From an uncultured Clostridia bacterium (GTDB lineage Bacteria > Bacillota > Clostridia > Oscillospirales > Ruminococcaceae): DNA of 64,000 nt. Position numbers and translations under genes: made by a program. The notes under the pieces were generated by a model, which saw only the letters and a list, made by a program, of their open reading frames with translations, made no database searches and was not told the origin of the DNA. This document shows, piece by piece, positions 8,467 to 17,192 of this stretch. Position 1 is the stretch's first letter. Each line of letters starts with the position of its first letter. Location of the stretch: assembly GCA_947168885.1 (NCBI GenBank), contig CAMVNQ010000001.1:124001-188000 (forward strand). Reading direction: 5' to 3'.

Positions 8467-9531
8467 TTATTCAACAACCTGTGTCCAACCGAACTCGTCC
8501 GGGATACGACCCCACTGGATGCCTGTAAGCGTATCATAGAGCATCTGGGAGATCGGGCCGATCTTACCGTCGTTGATCTTCATTACGAGATCGCCGTACT
8601 TGAGCTCACCGATAGGAGAAATAACGGCAGCCGTACCGGTACCGAATGCTTCTTTGAGCGTTCCCTTCTTGTAGTTGTCAACTATCTCGTCGATCGAGAG
8701 AAGTCTTTCTGATACCTTGTAGCCCTTAGCCTTGAGGAGCTCTACCATGGACATTCTTGTGATACCGCCGAGGATAGAGCCGCGAAGTTCGGGAGTAACT
8801 ACCTCGTCGCCGAGAACAAACATTACGTTCATCGAGCCGACTTCCTCAACATACTTTCTCTCAACGCCGTCGAGCCAGAGTGTCTGCTCGTAGCCCTGCT
8901 CTGCAGCCTCTTCCTGACCTTTGAGCGAGATAGCGTAGTTAGCGCCAGCCTTTGTGAAGCCTGTACCGCCGATGACTGCACGGACGTACTTCTGCTCTAC
9001 GAAGATCTTTACGGGCTCGATACCTTTCTCATAGTAAGCGCCTACGGGCGAGAGGATAACTGCGAAGATGAGGTGCTTTGCGGGATGAACGCCGACGTGG
9101 TGATCTACCGCGAATACGAACGGACGAATGTAAAGAGATGTGTCCTTTTCTGTCGGGATCCAGTCCTGATCTATCTTTACGAGCTCCTTGATAGCCTTGA
9201 TGACGAAATCGCCGTCAAATGTGGGTATGCAGAGACGCTCGCAGGATGTGTTCATTCTTGCCATGTTCTTTTCGGGGCGGAAGAGCTGAATCTTGCCTTC
9301 TGCGGTGCGGTAAGCCTTCATACCCTCGAAGCATTCCTGAGCGTAGTGAAGCACCATAGAAGCGGGGTCAAGCTCGAACGGGCCGTAAGGAACTATGCGT
9401 GCGTTGTGCCAGCCCTCGCCTTCGTCATAGTTCATAACGAACATATGGTCTGTGTAGTAGTTGCCGAAGCCGAGTTTTGTCTGGTCGGGCTTCTGCTTGG
9501 GATTAGTGGTCTTTGTTACTTTGATCTCCAT
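8467..9531 (-). CDS. ilvE: Branched-chain amino acid aminotransferase
   Basis: PLP-dependent fold-type IV transaminase that interconverts Leu, Ile and Val with their 2-oxo acids using glutamate/2-oxoglutarate. It is 354 residues from the ATG at 9531, which is preceded by GGAAGG; an upstream in-frame extension to 9642 runs through the promoter and is rejected. Recognisable parts are HYAQECFEGMKAYR (about 62-75), the PLP lysine in GGTGFTKAGANYA (Lys194), and EVGSMNVMFV. It is monocistronic on the minus strand, with its own promoter at 9581-9609 and no other ilv gene nearby. Confidence 0.96.
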   Translation of the reverse strand: MEIKVTKTTNPKQKPDQTKLGFGNYYTDHMFVMNYDEGEGWHNARIVPYGPFELDPASMVLHYAQECFEGMKAYRTAEGKIQLFRPEKNMARMNTSCERLCIPTFDGDFVIKAIKELVKIDQDWIPTEKDTSLYIRPFVFAVDHHVGVHPAKHLIFAVILSPVGAYYEKGIEPVKIFVEQKYVRAVIGGTGFTKAGANYAISLKGQEEAAEQGYEQTLWLDGVERKYVEEVGSMNVMFVLGDEVVTPELRGSILGGITRMSMVELLKAKGYKVSERLLSIDEIVDNYKKGTLKEAFGTGTAAVISPIGELKYGDLVMKINDGKIGPISQMLYDTLTGIQWGRIPDEFGWTQVVE

Positions 9532-9580
9532 AATATTGCCTTCCTTTTTATGTTTTTGTCCTGTGGGACTATTCCTGTAC

Positions 9581-9609
9581 ATTATACCACTTTTTTTGCA
9601 GTTTGTAAA
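9581..9609 (-). promoter_or_regulatory. ilvE promoter
   Basis: Read on the minus strand: -35 TTTACA, 17-base spacer, -10 TATAAT. It implies a leader of about 43 bases, too short for a T-box. Confidence 0.75.
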
Positions 9610-9635
9610 GACGTAAATTGCAAATGGCGGGAATA

Positions 9636-9664
9636 TTGACAAAAAAGTTGAAATGTGGTATTAT
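9636..9664 (+). promoter_or_regulatory. Promoter for a short transcript, divergent from ilvE
   Basis: TTGACA, a 17-base spacer and TATTAT. It faces away from the ilvE promoter with 26 bases between the two -35 boxes. Confidence 0.7.
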
Positions 9665-9670
9665 AAGGTT

Positions 9671-9728
9671 GCGTAAAAATTCTGATTGTAAATATATACC
9701 CCGCGAGCGACAAAACTCACGGGGTTTT
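9671..9728 (+). ncRNA. Candidate small RNA of about 60 bases
   Basis: A consensus promoter (9636-9664) is followed only about 35 bases past the predicted start by an intrinsic terminator, CCCCGCGAG / CTCACGGGG with one mismatch, then TTTTCTT (9699-9728). No ORF with a ribosome site lies between. The next gene downstream is on the opposite strand. The unpaired 5' part is A/T-rich, as in base-pairing small RNAs. The function is not known. Confidence 0.5.
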
Positions 9729-9755
9729 CTTATATGGTAATATAGGGTGCAGCGT

Positions 9756-9819
9756 GATCTCCCCGTCAGCGGGGAGGCGTCACCGAAGGTGACAGAGGGG
9801 CTGACCGACAGACCACGCT
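9756..9819 (+). repeat. Palindromic intergenic repeat, copy 1
   Basis: Two adjacent hairpins, CTCCCCGTCAGCGGGGAG and GTCACCGAAGGTGAC, followed by AGAGGGGCTGACCGACAGA. The same arrangement recurs at 16410-16476 (inverted) and 44717-44770. Confidence 0.8.
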
Positions 9820-9827
9820 GCCGCGGT

Positions 9828-9846
9828 GCAGGGCGCGCAGCCCTGC
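9828..9846. repeat. GCAGGGC hairpin repeat
   Basis: GCAGGGC / GCCCTGC, 7-bp stem with loop GCGCA. It belongs with similar hairpins at 28394-28410 and 39490-39516. Confidence 0.55.
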
Positions 9847-9877
9847 CGCCGTCCGCGTAGGACACGCGCGTCAGCGC
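9847..9877 (-). repeat. 31-bp repeat overlapping the alpha-galactosidase stop codon
   Basis: The reverse complement of this segment matches 28111-28141 in nearly every base (GCGC-K-ACGCGCGTGTCC...). The last two codons and the stop of the alpha-galactosidase gene lie inside it. Confidence 0.6.
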
Positions 9878-12066
9878 ACTTCCTTGAAATACGCGATATA
9901 GCTCTGGAAATCGCCCCACATATTCGGGATATGGAAGCCGTTGTTCATGAGGAACGCGCCGGAGAAGACTTTTCCGCTCTCTTCGTGGCGGTAGTTCTTG
10001 TCCTTGTCGAGCCCGCGGAGCTTTATCCTGTGCTCGAAAACGCTCGGCTCCTTAAGCACGGTCACATATTCCAGCAGGGTCTCGCTCTTGTCCTTCGCGA
10101 CGAACTGCCAAGCGTCAAAGCGGTCGTTCGCGAACGGGTCGCCGATGCGGTAATAGTCGCCGTTACGCACGAGGGGATTGAACTTCTCGAACTCGGCTAT
10201 CTGCTCCTTTATCGCGGCCTTGTCGTCGTCGCTTATCCTCGTTACGTCGAGCTCGTAGCCGAACGTTCCGACCATTGCCACATGACCGCGCGTTTTAAAC
10301 GGCGTTATCCTGCCGACGCAGTGGTTCGGGCTGTCCGAAACGTGTGCGCCGAAGCAGGAGCACGGATAGCACATCGACGTGCCGTACTGTATTTTGAGAC
10401 GCTCTATAGCGTCGGTATCGTCGGAAGTCCATATCTGCGGCGAGTAGTAAAGCATTCCCGCGTCGAAACGTGAGCCGCCGCCGGCGCAGTTTTCAAGCAG
10501 CAGATCCGGGAAATCCGAGAGCAGGCGCTCCTGAAGCTCGTAAACGCCGAGAACGTAGCGGTGCCATATTTCGCGCTGGCGCTCGGGCGGGAGTATCTCG
10601 TTGCCGACTTCGCAGAGCTGGCGGTTCATATCCCACTTGACATACTCTATGTTTGCGGAGGACAGTATCTCGTACATTCTTCCGTAGATGTAGTCGCGTA
10701 TCTCCTTGCGCGAATAGTCGAGAACGAGCTGTGAGCGCGCCTGTGTACGCGGTCTGCCCTCAATATGCAGACACCAGTCTGGGTGGGCGCGGTAAAGGTC
10801 GCTGTCGGGGCTTATCATTTCCGGCTCGAACCAGATACCGAATTTAAGTCCGATCTTGTTTACTTCATCAACGAGATGTTTAAGACCGCCGTTCAGCTTG
10901 TCCTCGTTGACGTACCAGTCTCCGAGCGATGAGTGGTCATCGTTCCTGTGGCCGAACCAGCCGTCATCCATAACGAGCATTTCTATGCCGGCTTTCTTCG
11001 CTTCTCTCGCTATATCGAGGAGCTTTTCGGTGTTGAAGTCGAAATACGTCGCTTCCCAGTTGTTTATCAGTATCGGCCTGCGTATATCCTTCCATTTGCC
11101 GCGGATAAGGTTCTTGCGCATTACATCGTGGAGATTGCGTGACATCTTCCCAAGACCCTCGGCAGAGTAGGTCATTATTACTTCGGGAGACTGGAAATTT
11201 TCGCCGGGCTCTAAATGCCACGAGAAATCGTAGGGATTTTCGCCTATCACAACGCGGGTCTTTTCGTACTGATATACCTCGGCTTCCGCGAGGAACGACC
11301 CCGACCAGACGAGCGAGAATCCGTAGCATTCGCCGTAGTCCTCTGTAGCAGTGTGGTCGCAGAGCGCGATGAAGTTGTTGTTGGCATGGCTGGTGGAGCC
11401 GCGGTTGGAGTCTATCGACTGCTTTCCGAAATGAAGCGGGAAGCGCTGAACGTGGCGTTCTCTTGCCCACGTTCCGCGCAGGGTTATCATGTCGTAATCC
11501 ATTCTGTCGAGATCGACGCAGCAGGACAGAAGGCGCTGGAGTTCAAGCGGGTCACTGCCCTTATTGGTGACCTTTACAGAGCGTGTGATTATGTCGATTT
11601 TCTCGAAAACGCTGTATTGAAGGATAATTTCGAGTCCCGTGTGCGGATCCTCGCATATAAGATCAAGGGATGTGACTTCATCGTCAGAGTTCGCGAATGT
11701 CGCAGGAAGACCTTCAAGTTTCTGTTTGCCCTTGTATATCTTATAGTCTTTGTAGTATATCTCGCAGGCGGTCATACCGAGTTTGTCCCTCACCTGCATA
11801 CACGGTTCGCGGAAATCGGCGACACCGCTTGTGGAGAACTCTATCGGTGCGCAGTCGAAGGAGTGGGGACCCATGGCATCATGAGTCGCGGGGACAAAGC
11901 TTACGCCGTCCGGCAGACGAAGATTGTACGTAAGATCGGTCTCCGGGACGCTTGCGCCGTAGTAGAGATGCAGGATATTGCGGCTTTCGGTGATGTGGAA
12001 TGCATAGCTTGAAGCGGGCGTGTCAAGCTTGAAAACGCGGGCTTTTTCGTTGTAGATGATAGGCAT
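9871..12066 (-). CDS. Alpha-galactosidase, glycoside hydrolase family 36
   Basis: Retaining alpha-galactosidase acting on raffinose-family oligosaccharides and galactosides. At 731 residues it has the usual length of the bacterial tetrameric GH36 enzymes. Domains in order: N-terminal beta-supersandwich (1 to about 320), a TIM barrel (about 325-650) and a C-terminal beta domain. The nucleophile is Asp479 in EYVKWDMNR and the acid/base is Asp549 in WTSDDTD. MDDGWFG (about 366-372) and the CxxGGxRFD substrate-binding segment are present. No signal peptide is visible, so it is intracellular. No sugar transporter or regulator is adjacent. The gene ends inside a dispersed repeat. Confidence 0.95.
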   Translation of the reverse strand: MPIIYNEKARVFKLDTPASSYAFHITESRNILHLYYGASVPETDLTYNLRLPDGVSFVPATHDAMGPHSFDCAPIEFSTSGVADFREPCMQVRDKLGMTACEIYYKDYKIYKGKQKLEGLPATFANSDDEVTSLDLICEDPHTGLEIILQYSVFEKIDIITRSVKVTNKGSDPLELQRLLSCCVDLDRMDYDMITLRGTWARERHVQRFPLHFGKQSIDSNRGSTSHANNNFIALCDHTATEDYGECYGFSLVWSGSFLAEAEVYQYEKTRVVIGENPYDFSWHLEPGENFQSPEVIMTYSAEGLGKMSRNLHDVMRKNLIRGKWKDIRRPILINNWEATYFDFNTEKLLDIAREAKKAGIEMLVMDDGWFGHRNDDHSSLGDWYVNEDKLNGGLKHLVDEVNKIGLKFGIWFEPEMISPDSDLYRAHPDWCLHIEGRPRTQARSQLVLDYSRKEIRDYIYGRMYEILSSANIEYVKWDMNRQLCEVGNEILPPERQREIWHRYVLGVYELQERLLSDFPDLLLENCAGGGSRFDAGMLYYSPQIWTSDDTDAIERLKIQYGTSMCYPCSCFGAHVSDSPNHCVGRITPFKTRGHVAMVGTFGYELDVTRISDDDKAAIKEQIAEFEKFNPLVRNGDYYRIGDPFANDRFDAWQFVAKDKSETLLEYVTVLKEPSVFEHRIKLRGLDKDKNYRHEESGKVFSGAFLMNNGFHIPNMWGDFQSYIAYFKEVR

Positions 12067-12141
12067 AGAGATGTTCCTTTCGTAAATTATTATTATTATT
12101 ATGCGAATATGTTCATAAATGTATCGCTCTTATATGAATGG

Positions 12142-12816
12142 CTACGGTTCGAGGCTGATCTTCTTTTTCAGCGTGAAATGACCGATCAGATAATATATCG
12201 CGCAGGAAACGACTGCCGATACAATGACCTTTACCACGAACTCCGCGGTTATCTCATCGCCGAGCATCATACACTGTCCGACGAAAAGAAACGATAACGG
12301 AGAATGTGCAGAATGCAGCAGCACTTCTCTGTCAGTCTCGTCAATCATCAGCAGCATGGCACTGAACAGCGGGAAAAATGAACCCTGCTGCAGAAAAGGA
12401 CTCAGAAATACAACACAAAACATAGCCCTTAAACAAAGTATGGAATAGAGCATCAGCCGTGTCATGACCTGTGGACCGCAGTCGCTCAGAATGGTTGTGA
12501 CGGCCGCTGCAGCAAGGAATATGAGCAAACAGGGCATAAAGGTGATCGCCCTGCCAAAAATGATCTGGTGCGGTCTGAATCCCGCCATGATCTCGTACAC
12601 CTGTATTCTTTCGAAATAGCAGTAGCTTATCACGCTGACCGGCATAAATAAGATAACAAACAATGCCATAGTTCCGGACTGCGAGAACATTTTCGCCGGA
12701 TCCTGACCAAGCCGTAATCCGAATATGATCGTCAGAACAGCGACTATGAATATGGCGGTCAGCGAAACGATCTGTTGCTTCATGATAAACATTTGTGACT
12801 TGATGATATTATTCAT
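12142..12816 (-). CDS. ABC transporter permease (ABC-2 type)
   Basis: A 224-residue integral membrane protein with about six hydrophobic segments and no soluble domain. It overlaps the end of the preceding ATPase gene by 8 bases, which shows that the two form one transporter. It resembles the short permeases of bacitracin/lantibiotic-immunity-type exporters in size, but the substrate cannot be read from the sequence. It is the last gene of a four-gene minus-strand run of two ATPase/permease pairs. The alternative is a general ABC-2 exporter of unknown substrate. Confidence 0.8.
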   Translation of the reverse strand: MNNIIKSQMFIMKQQIVSLTAIFIVAVLTIIFGLRLGQDPAKMFSQSGTMALFVILFMPVSVISYCYFERIQVYEIMAGFRPHQIIFGRAITFMPCLLIFLAAAAVTTILSDCGPQVMTRLMLYSILCLRAMFCVVFLSPFLQQGSFFPLFSAMLLMIDETDREVLLHSAHSPLSFLFVGQCMMLGDEITAEFVVKVIVSAVVSCAIYYLIGHFTLKKKISLEP

Positions 12817-13723
12817 GTCTGCCGCCTGCCTTTTCGAGATAATAGTCCTCTAAATTCTGACCTTCCTCGTTCAGCTTTGTGATGACAAGTCCGGAATCTG
12901 TCAGCGTTTTTGAGATGTGCAGAATATCGCCAAGCCGCTCAAAAATCTGTATCTCCTCCCCGTGCATGACCTTGTAATCGTGAATGGACAGCTTATCTTC
13001 GAGGACTGCCGCCGTTTTGTTGATGTCGTCTGTCCGCAGAGCAATATGACCTCTGCATTTGACAAGCAGTTCCTCACGGCTTAGGTTCTCGACAAGTCTG
13101 CCGTGACTGATGATCGAAAAATCGGTGCAAAGTTCGGACAACTCCGACAGCAGGTGACTTGAAATCAGCACAGTCACGCCCCATTCTTCCTGCATACGCT
13201 TGATCAGCCTGCGGACTTCCACAATGCCCTCCGGGTCAAGTCCGTTCACAGGCTCGTCCAGCACCATAATTTCAGGCTTCGGCAGAAGCGCCATACCGAT
13301 GCCGAGCCGCTGTTTCATGCCGAGGGAAAATCTGCTTGCACGCTTTTTGCCTGTATTTGCAAGCCCGACAATGTCCAGTATCTCATCAATGCGTTTTTCA
13401 TCGGGATAGCCACGAAGACAGCGGATATATTCAAGATTCTGACGAGCCGTCATCGAGCCTGCAATGATCGGCTGTTCTATCATAAAGCTCATTCTTGCAC
13501 GGGAATCATCGAGGTTATCAAGACTGCCGAACAGCTCCAGTTCGCCCTTTGTCGGAAAGAAAAATCCCGCCAGTATCTTCATGATAGTTGTCTTGCCTGC
13601 ACCGTTCGGGCCGATCAGTCCGCAGATATGCCCTCTCTCCACAGTCAGGTTGAAATCGTGCAGAACTTCCTGCTTTTTGTAGGACTTACAGAGTCCTCTC
13701 ATAGTCATCACGCTATTTTCCAT
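12809..13723 (-). CDS. ABC transporter ATP-binding protein (BcrA-like)
   Basis: Nucleotide-binding subunit of 304 residues. Walker A GPNGAGKTT at about 38-46, signature FSLGMKQR near 137, Walker B IMVLDEPVNGLD near 157-168, and the switch histidine in LISSHLL. A ~90-residue C-terminal extension after the ATPase core is typical of the bacitracin and lantibiotic self-protection group. The start ATG at 13723 has GGAGG seven bases upstream. It is coupled to the permease that follows by an 8-base overlap. The transported compound is unknown; a peptide antibiotic is the family-based guess. Confidence 0.88.
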   Translation of the reverse strand: MENSVMTMRGLCKSYKKQEVLHDFNLTVERGHICGLIGPNGAGKTTIMKILAGFFFPTKGELELFGSLDNLDDSRARMSFMIEQPIIAGSMTARQNLEYIRCLRGYPDEKRIDEILDIVGLANTGKKRASRFSLGMKQRLGIGMALLPKPEIMVLDEPVNGLDPEGIVEVRRLIKRMQEEWGVTVLISSHLLSELSELCTDFSIISHGRLVENLSREELLVKCRGHIALRTDDINKTAAVLEDKLSIHDYKVMHGEEIQIFERLGDILHISKTLTDSGLVITKLNEEGQNLEDYYLEKAGGRHE

Positions 13724-13767
13724 AGCGCTGCCTCCTTCGTTCTGTTCGGGATCTGTGAGGAGGTTTT

Positions 13768-14634
13768 TTATAAAACCGGCTCGTCGCCTTCGTTGTGAAC
13801 TTCTTTCGTGTGGAGCGTAAATATCGTCAGGAAAAACAGTATGACAGATATTACAAGTGCCGTTCCGAGACTTACCGCTACGTTGAGCATCGAAACGTCG
13901 GTTGAAGCAGATGCCGTTCCGGCTGCCGAGAGAAGTTTGTTTGCCGATTCTCCCGAATTCATCGCCGAAGTCAGAGCTATCGACGAAAGCGCGAAAGGGT
14001 TGAACCTGTCAACACGGAAAAACGCCAGTATAGACGGCAGGAACATATTCGTCAGTATCACAGACACTACTGCGGCGTTTGAACGCCCCGTGCATAAGCC
14101 GATGCAGAACTGCATAACCGTCGAGAACGCAAGAAAAACGCCTGAGCAGACCGAGGACAGGATCACCATATCCCATTTTAATGCCCCCGGGAACATCAGC
14201 GCTGATACTCCCGCGCCCGCTATCATAGAAACAAATGTCGTCGCAAATACGACCAGAGGATATATAATGAATTTCGGTATCACATATTTTTCAGGTGTGA
14301 GCCCGGCACACTGCGGGATTATGACCGAGCGCTTCTTCTGCTCACCGCCCGCTGCGCCTTTGAATAAGAACAGTATTACGATCGCGCCGATACCCGTTAT
14401 CTGCTCGGCATTGTACATTATCATATCCGAGGCGGAGTAAGCGCTGTAAAGTTCGATCATCTGTGTATAGCTCTCATCGTTGGGAAGAGCGTCTTTAAGC
14501 GACTGCATCATTCCGCTCATTGCGCCGAACATAAGCGGTGACATGAGCGCAAGCCCGAGCAGAACGAGTGTAAGCGCTGCAATCCTTCCTCCGCGCGAGA
14601 AAAACATCATTTCTTTTCTGAATCCGTTTATCAT
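13768..14634 (-). CDS. ABC transporter permease
   Basis: A 288-residue membrane protein: an N-terminal helix (about 17-38), a Ser/Asp-rich extracytoplasmic loop (40-80), and then about five further helices to residue 275. Its start codon shares one base with the stop of the ATPase upstream (TAATG), so the pair is translationally coupled. It is not similar in length or obvious sequence to the second permease at 12142-12816, so the two pairs are separate transporters or a heteromeric one. Substrate unknown. Confidence 0.8.
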   Translation of the reverse strand: MINGFRKEMMFFSRGGRIAALTLVLLGLALMSPLMFGAMSGMMQSLKDALPNDESYTQMIELYSAYSASDMIMYNAEQITGIGAIVILFLFKGAAGGEQKKRSVIIPQCAGLTPEKYVIPKFIIYPLVVFATTFVSMIAGAGVSALMFPGALKWDMVILSSVCSGVFLAFSTVMQFCIGLCTGRSNAAVVSVILTNMFLPSILAFFRVDRFNPFALSSIALTSAMNSGESANKLLSAAGTASASTDVSMLNVAVSLGTALVISVILFFLTIFTLHTKEVHNEGDEPVL

Positions 14635-15542
14635 TACTGCCAGTGCCCCCCAACTATACTCAGATATACCTGTTCGAGCGTCGGCCGCGCGAGCTTTACG
14701 CCGGATACGGCAATATTGTTGTCCGAGAGAAAATGCATTGCTTCGGTCATCCCCGTCCTGCCGTCCTTTACGTCTGCTATCACAAGACCGGTCTTTTCGT
14801 TTACTTCGACTTTTTCCGCAAACGGCAGATTCCGCATAAGGTCATACGTATTCGCGTCCGGCTCGGTAAGGCTTATCTCGACATTCTCCATTCCGTAGCT
14901 AGCGAGAATATCGTCTATGCTGCCCTCGACGGCAAGATGTCCGTCGCGCATTATCCCGACACGGTTAGCTATACGCTCAACGTCGCCAAGGATATGTGTG
15001 CAGAGTATTATCGTGCAGCCCGTGTCCGAAAGGTTCCTGATTATATTCATGACCTCGGCGCGTCCCTCGGGGTCGAGTGCGGAGGTCGGTTCGTCAAGTA
15101 TAAGCAGCTGGGGCTTGTTGAATATCGCAGCGGCAATGCCGAGACGCTGTGCCATTCCGCGGGAATAACCCTTGATACGGCGCTTTCCGCCTTCGGTCAT
15201 ACCGGTTATCGCGAGACAGGCGGCTACACGCTTGTTCACGTCGCCGTCGAATCCTGAGCAGTGTGCGATATACCCGAGATACTCGTACCCGTTCATATAC
15301 GGGAACATTGACGGCGTTTCGGGGAGATAGCCGATCTTGATATTGTTCGTGCCGTCTTCGCCGAGGATTATCTCGCCGCTGTCTTTCGGGATAATGTTGC
15401 AGATGATACTCATGGTCGTGGTCTTTCCGCAGCCGTTGCGGCCGAGAAAGCCGTAAACATCACCCTTGTTTATCTTCATATAAAGTCCGTTGAGGACCTT
15501 GAATTTCTTGTAGCTTTTATGCAGATCGTTTATTACGAGCAA
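14634..15542 (-). CDS. ABC transporter ATP-binding protein
   Basis: A 302-residue ATPase: Walker A GRNGCGKTT (about 34-42), signature YSRGMAQR, Walker B LLILDEPTSALD, H-loop CTHIL. The C-terminal ~80 residues follow the ATPase core, as in exporters of the CcmA/NatA group. It opens the four-gene ABC run: ATPase, permease, ATPase, permease, all in the same direction with 1-base, 44-base and 8-base junctions. TACCTCC on the plus strand ahead of its start gives a GGAGGTA ribosome site. Confidence 0.88.
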   Translation of the reverse strand: MLVINDLHKSYKKFKVLNGLYMKINKGDVYGFLGRNGCGKTTTMSIICNIIPKDSGEIILGEDGTNNIKIGYLPETPSMFPYMNGYEYLGYIAHCSGFDGDVNKRVAACLAITGMTEGGKRRIKGYSRGMAQRLGIAAAIFNKPQLLILDEPTSALDPEGRAEVMNIIRNLSDTGCTIILCTHILGDVERIANRVGIMRDGHLAVEGSIDDILASYGMENVEISLTEPDANTYDLMRNLPFAEKVEVNEKTGLVIADVKDGRTGMTEAMHFLSDNNIAVSGVKLARPTLEQVYLSIVGGHWQ

Positions 15543-15622
15543 TTCTGATATACCTCCTTATAAAGTGGTATAGCTCTTGATTTCGCGGGTCTTCCCGCCG
15601 TGAACAGAGATGCCGCTGATAA

Positions 15623-16327
15623 TTACTTTATTCTCGGTTTTCTTCCGGTAAGGAACTCAACCGAGCGTTCTATCGAGCTTCTGACGTGTTCCATTTCCGG
15701 CTTGTGCAGGTTTCCCGCGTTGCGGTAGTCGAAGCTGTTGCAGAAGTCGTTCACGTCCGAGTTGAGCTGCTTCACATATTCCTCGACAAGCGCATCGAGG
15801 TCTTTCTGGAACTGTGCTATGTCGCCCTTTTGCAGCTTCTCGGGTGCTTTCCTGTTCAGCATATTGTAGTGCGGGACACATATATACGGCTGTGCCTTGA
15901 AGCAGTTTCTGAACTTCGGGTCTTTGACATACATCACAAAGAAAGTCTCAAGCATATGGTCAATGCCCCACTGCACCTTGCTGCAAACGAAGCAGGAGTA
16001 TTCTATCTCGGACGACTTTGCGGCTTTCGCTTTTTTTGAGAAGAAGATGTTCTTTTTCTCGAAGATGTTGTTCCGTGCGTTTTCGAGGTAGCTGTTGAGC
16101 ATAAGTCCGAGCGAAAGGCGGTTGTTCTGCTGCATAAGCATCTCGAAGTGCGTGAAGCAGAAGCCGAGCTCGTTCGTTTCCATGCGGACATCAGGCTCCA
16201 TCATCGCCGCACCCATGATGTATTCACAGATATGCTGTTCGACGGTATCTCTCATACGGCAGAACGGACAGCCGTCCCGCGGCTCAAAAACTTCGTTTAT
16301 CGGTATAGTTAAAATGCTTTCTCTCAT
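15623..16327 (-). CDS. DUF6062-type cysteine-rich protein
   Basis: A 234-residue soluble protein of unknown function. Two CxxC pairs (CPFC at about 20-23 and CFVC near 112-115) suggest a bound metal. The stretch containing RMETNELGFCFTHFEML and NRLSLGLMLNSYL resembles the DUF6062 family seen in Clostridia; that naming is from memory of the pattern. A conserved Cys-x-x-His arrangement (GFCFTHF, CVPHYN) adds further metal ligands. AGAGGTAAAAT precedes the ATG. It lies between the ABC run and a palindromic repeat, and nothing nearby hints at its role. Confidence 0.7.
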   Translation of the reverse strand: MRESILTIPINEVFEPRDGCPFCRMRDTVEQHICEYIMGAAMMEPDVRMETNELGFCFTHFEMLMQQNNRLSLGLMLNSYLENARNNIFEKKNIFFSKKAKAAKSSEIEYSCFVCSKVQWGIDHMLETFFVMYVKDPKFRNCFKAQPYICVPHYNMLNRKAPEKLQKGDIAQFQKDLDALVEEYVKQLNSDVNDFCNSFDYRNAGNLHKPEMEHVRSSIERSVEFLTGRKPRIK

Positions 16328-16409
16328 ATTTTACCTCTTGTGAGACGTGTTTTGAGGTCAGACCGACGAGCGTCGGTCTGACCTTTATGGCGTGGCTTAT
16401 GCCGCGCCG

Positions 16410-16476
16410 GCGTGGTCTGTCGGTCAGCCCCTCTGTCACCTTCGGTGACACCTCCCCGACAGCGGGGAGATCACGC
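16410..16476 (-). repeat. Palindromic intergenic repeat, copy 2
   Basis: Inverted copy of the 9756-9819 repeat: TCTGTCGGTCAGCCCCTCT, GTCACCTTCGGTGAC and CTCCCCGACAGCGGGGAG in order. It lies between ung and the DUF6062-type gene. Confidence 0.8.
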
Positions 16477-16520
16477 CGGACCCTGTACCGCTCCGCGGAG
16501 ATCGGATGATCTGTGAACAA

Positions 16521-17186
16521 TCAGATGGACCAGTCTATCGGCTCGATGCCTTTGCTTTGCAGAAAGGCGTTGCATTTTGAAAAATGCCTGCACCCGAAAA
16601 AGCCGTAGTGCGCCGAGAGCGGTGACGGGTGCGGCGCTGTAAGTATGCAGTGCTGCGGGTTAGTGATAAGCGGCACTTTTGATTTAGCGTTTCCGCCCCA
16701 GAGAATGAACACTATCGGCTTATCGCGCTCATTGAGCAGTGCTATCACGCGGTCGGTGAATATTTCCCAGCCTTTGCCCTTGTGGCTGTTCGCTTGTCCT
16801 CGCCGCACAGTAAGCGACGTGTTCAGAAGCAGTACGCCCTGTGCCGCCCATTTTGTAAGATCACCGGTTTTAGGTATCGGGAGCCCGAGGTCGGAATTTA
16901 TCTCTTTGTAGATATTTTTAAGCGACGGAGGCGGCTCGACGCCTTCGCGGACCGAGAATGCCAGTCCATGAGCCTGTCCCGGTTCGTGATAAGGGTCCTG
17001 TCCGAGTATCACTGCCTTGACTTTGTTGTATGGCGTGAATTTCAGCGCGTTGAAGATGTCGTACATATCGGGGTAAATAGTAAAGCCCCTGTACTCGGAT
17101 TTGAGAAACTCGCGGAGCTGCACATAATACGGCTTGTCGAATTCGCCTTCGAGCAGCTCATCCCAGTCGTTTCCAATGTTTACCAT
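16521..17186 (-). CDS. ung: Uracil-DNA glycosylase
   Basis: Family 1 UDG that removes uracil from DNA in base excision repair. It is 221 residues, normal for the family. The water-activating motif GQDPYH is at 62-67 (catalytic Asp64) and the minor-groove loop HPSPLSA at 186-192 (His186). The uracil-pocket residue lies in LLLNTSLT (about 119-126). It follows the cyclophilin gene by only 6 bases and probably shares its transcript. Downstream lies a palindromic repeat, not a clear terminator. Confidence 0.97.
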   Translation of the reverse strand: MVNIGNDWDELLEGEFDKPYYVQLREFLKSEYRGFTIYPDMYDIFNALKFTPYNKVKAVILGQDPYHEPGQAHGLAFSVREGVEPPPSLKNIYKEINSDLGLPIPKTGDLTKWAAQGVLLLNTSLTVRRGQANSHKGKGWEIFTDRVIALLNERDKPIVFILWGGNAKSKVPLITNPQHCILTAPHPSPLSAHYGFFGCRHFSKCNAFLQSKGIEPIDWSI

Positions 17187-17192
17187 AAGGAA

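Noticed and set aside
9532-9580. A T-box leader before ilvE
   Set aside because: The leader is only about 43 bases long, with no T-box sequence or terminator.
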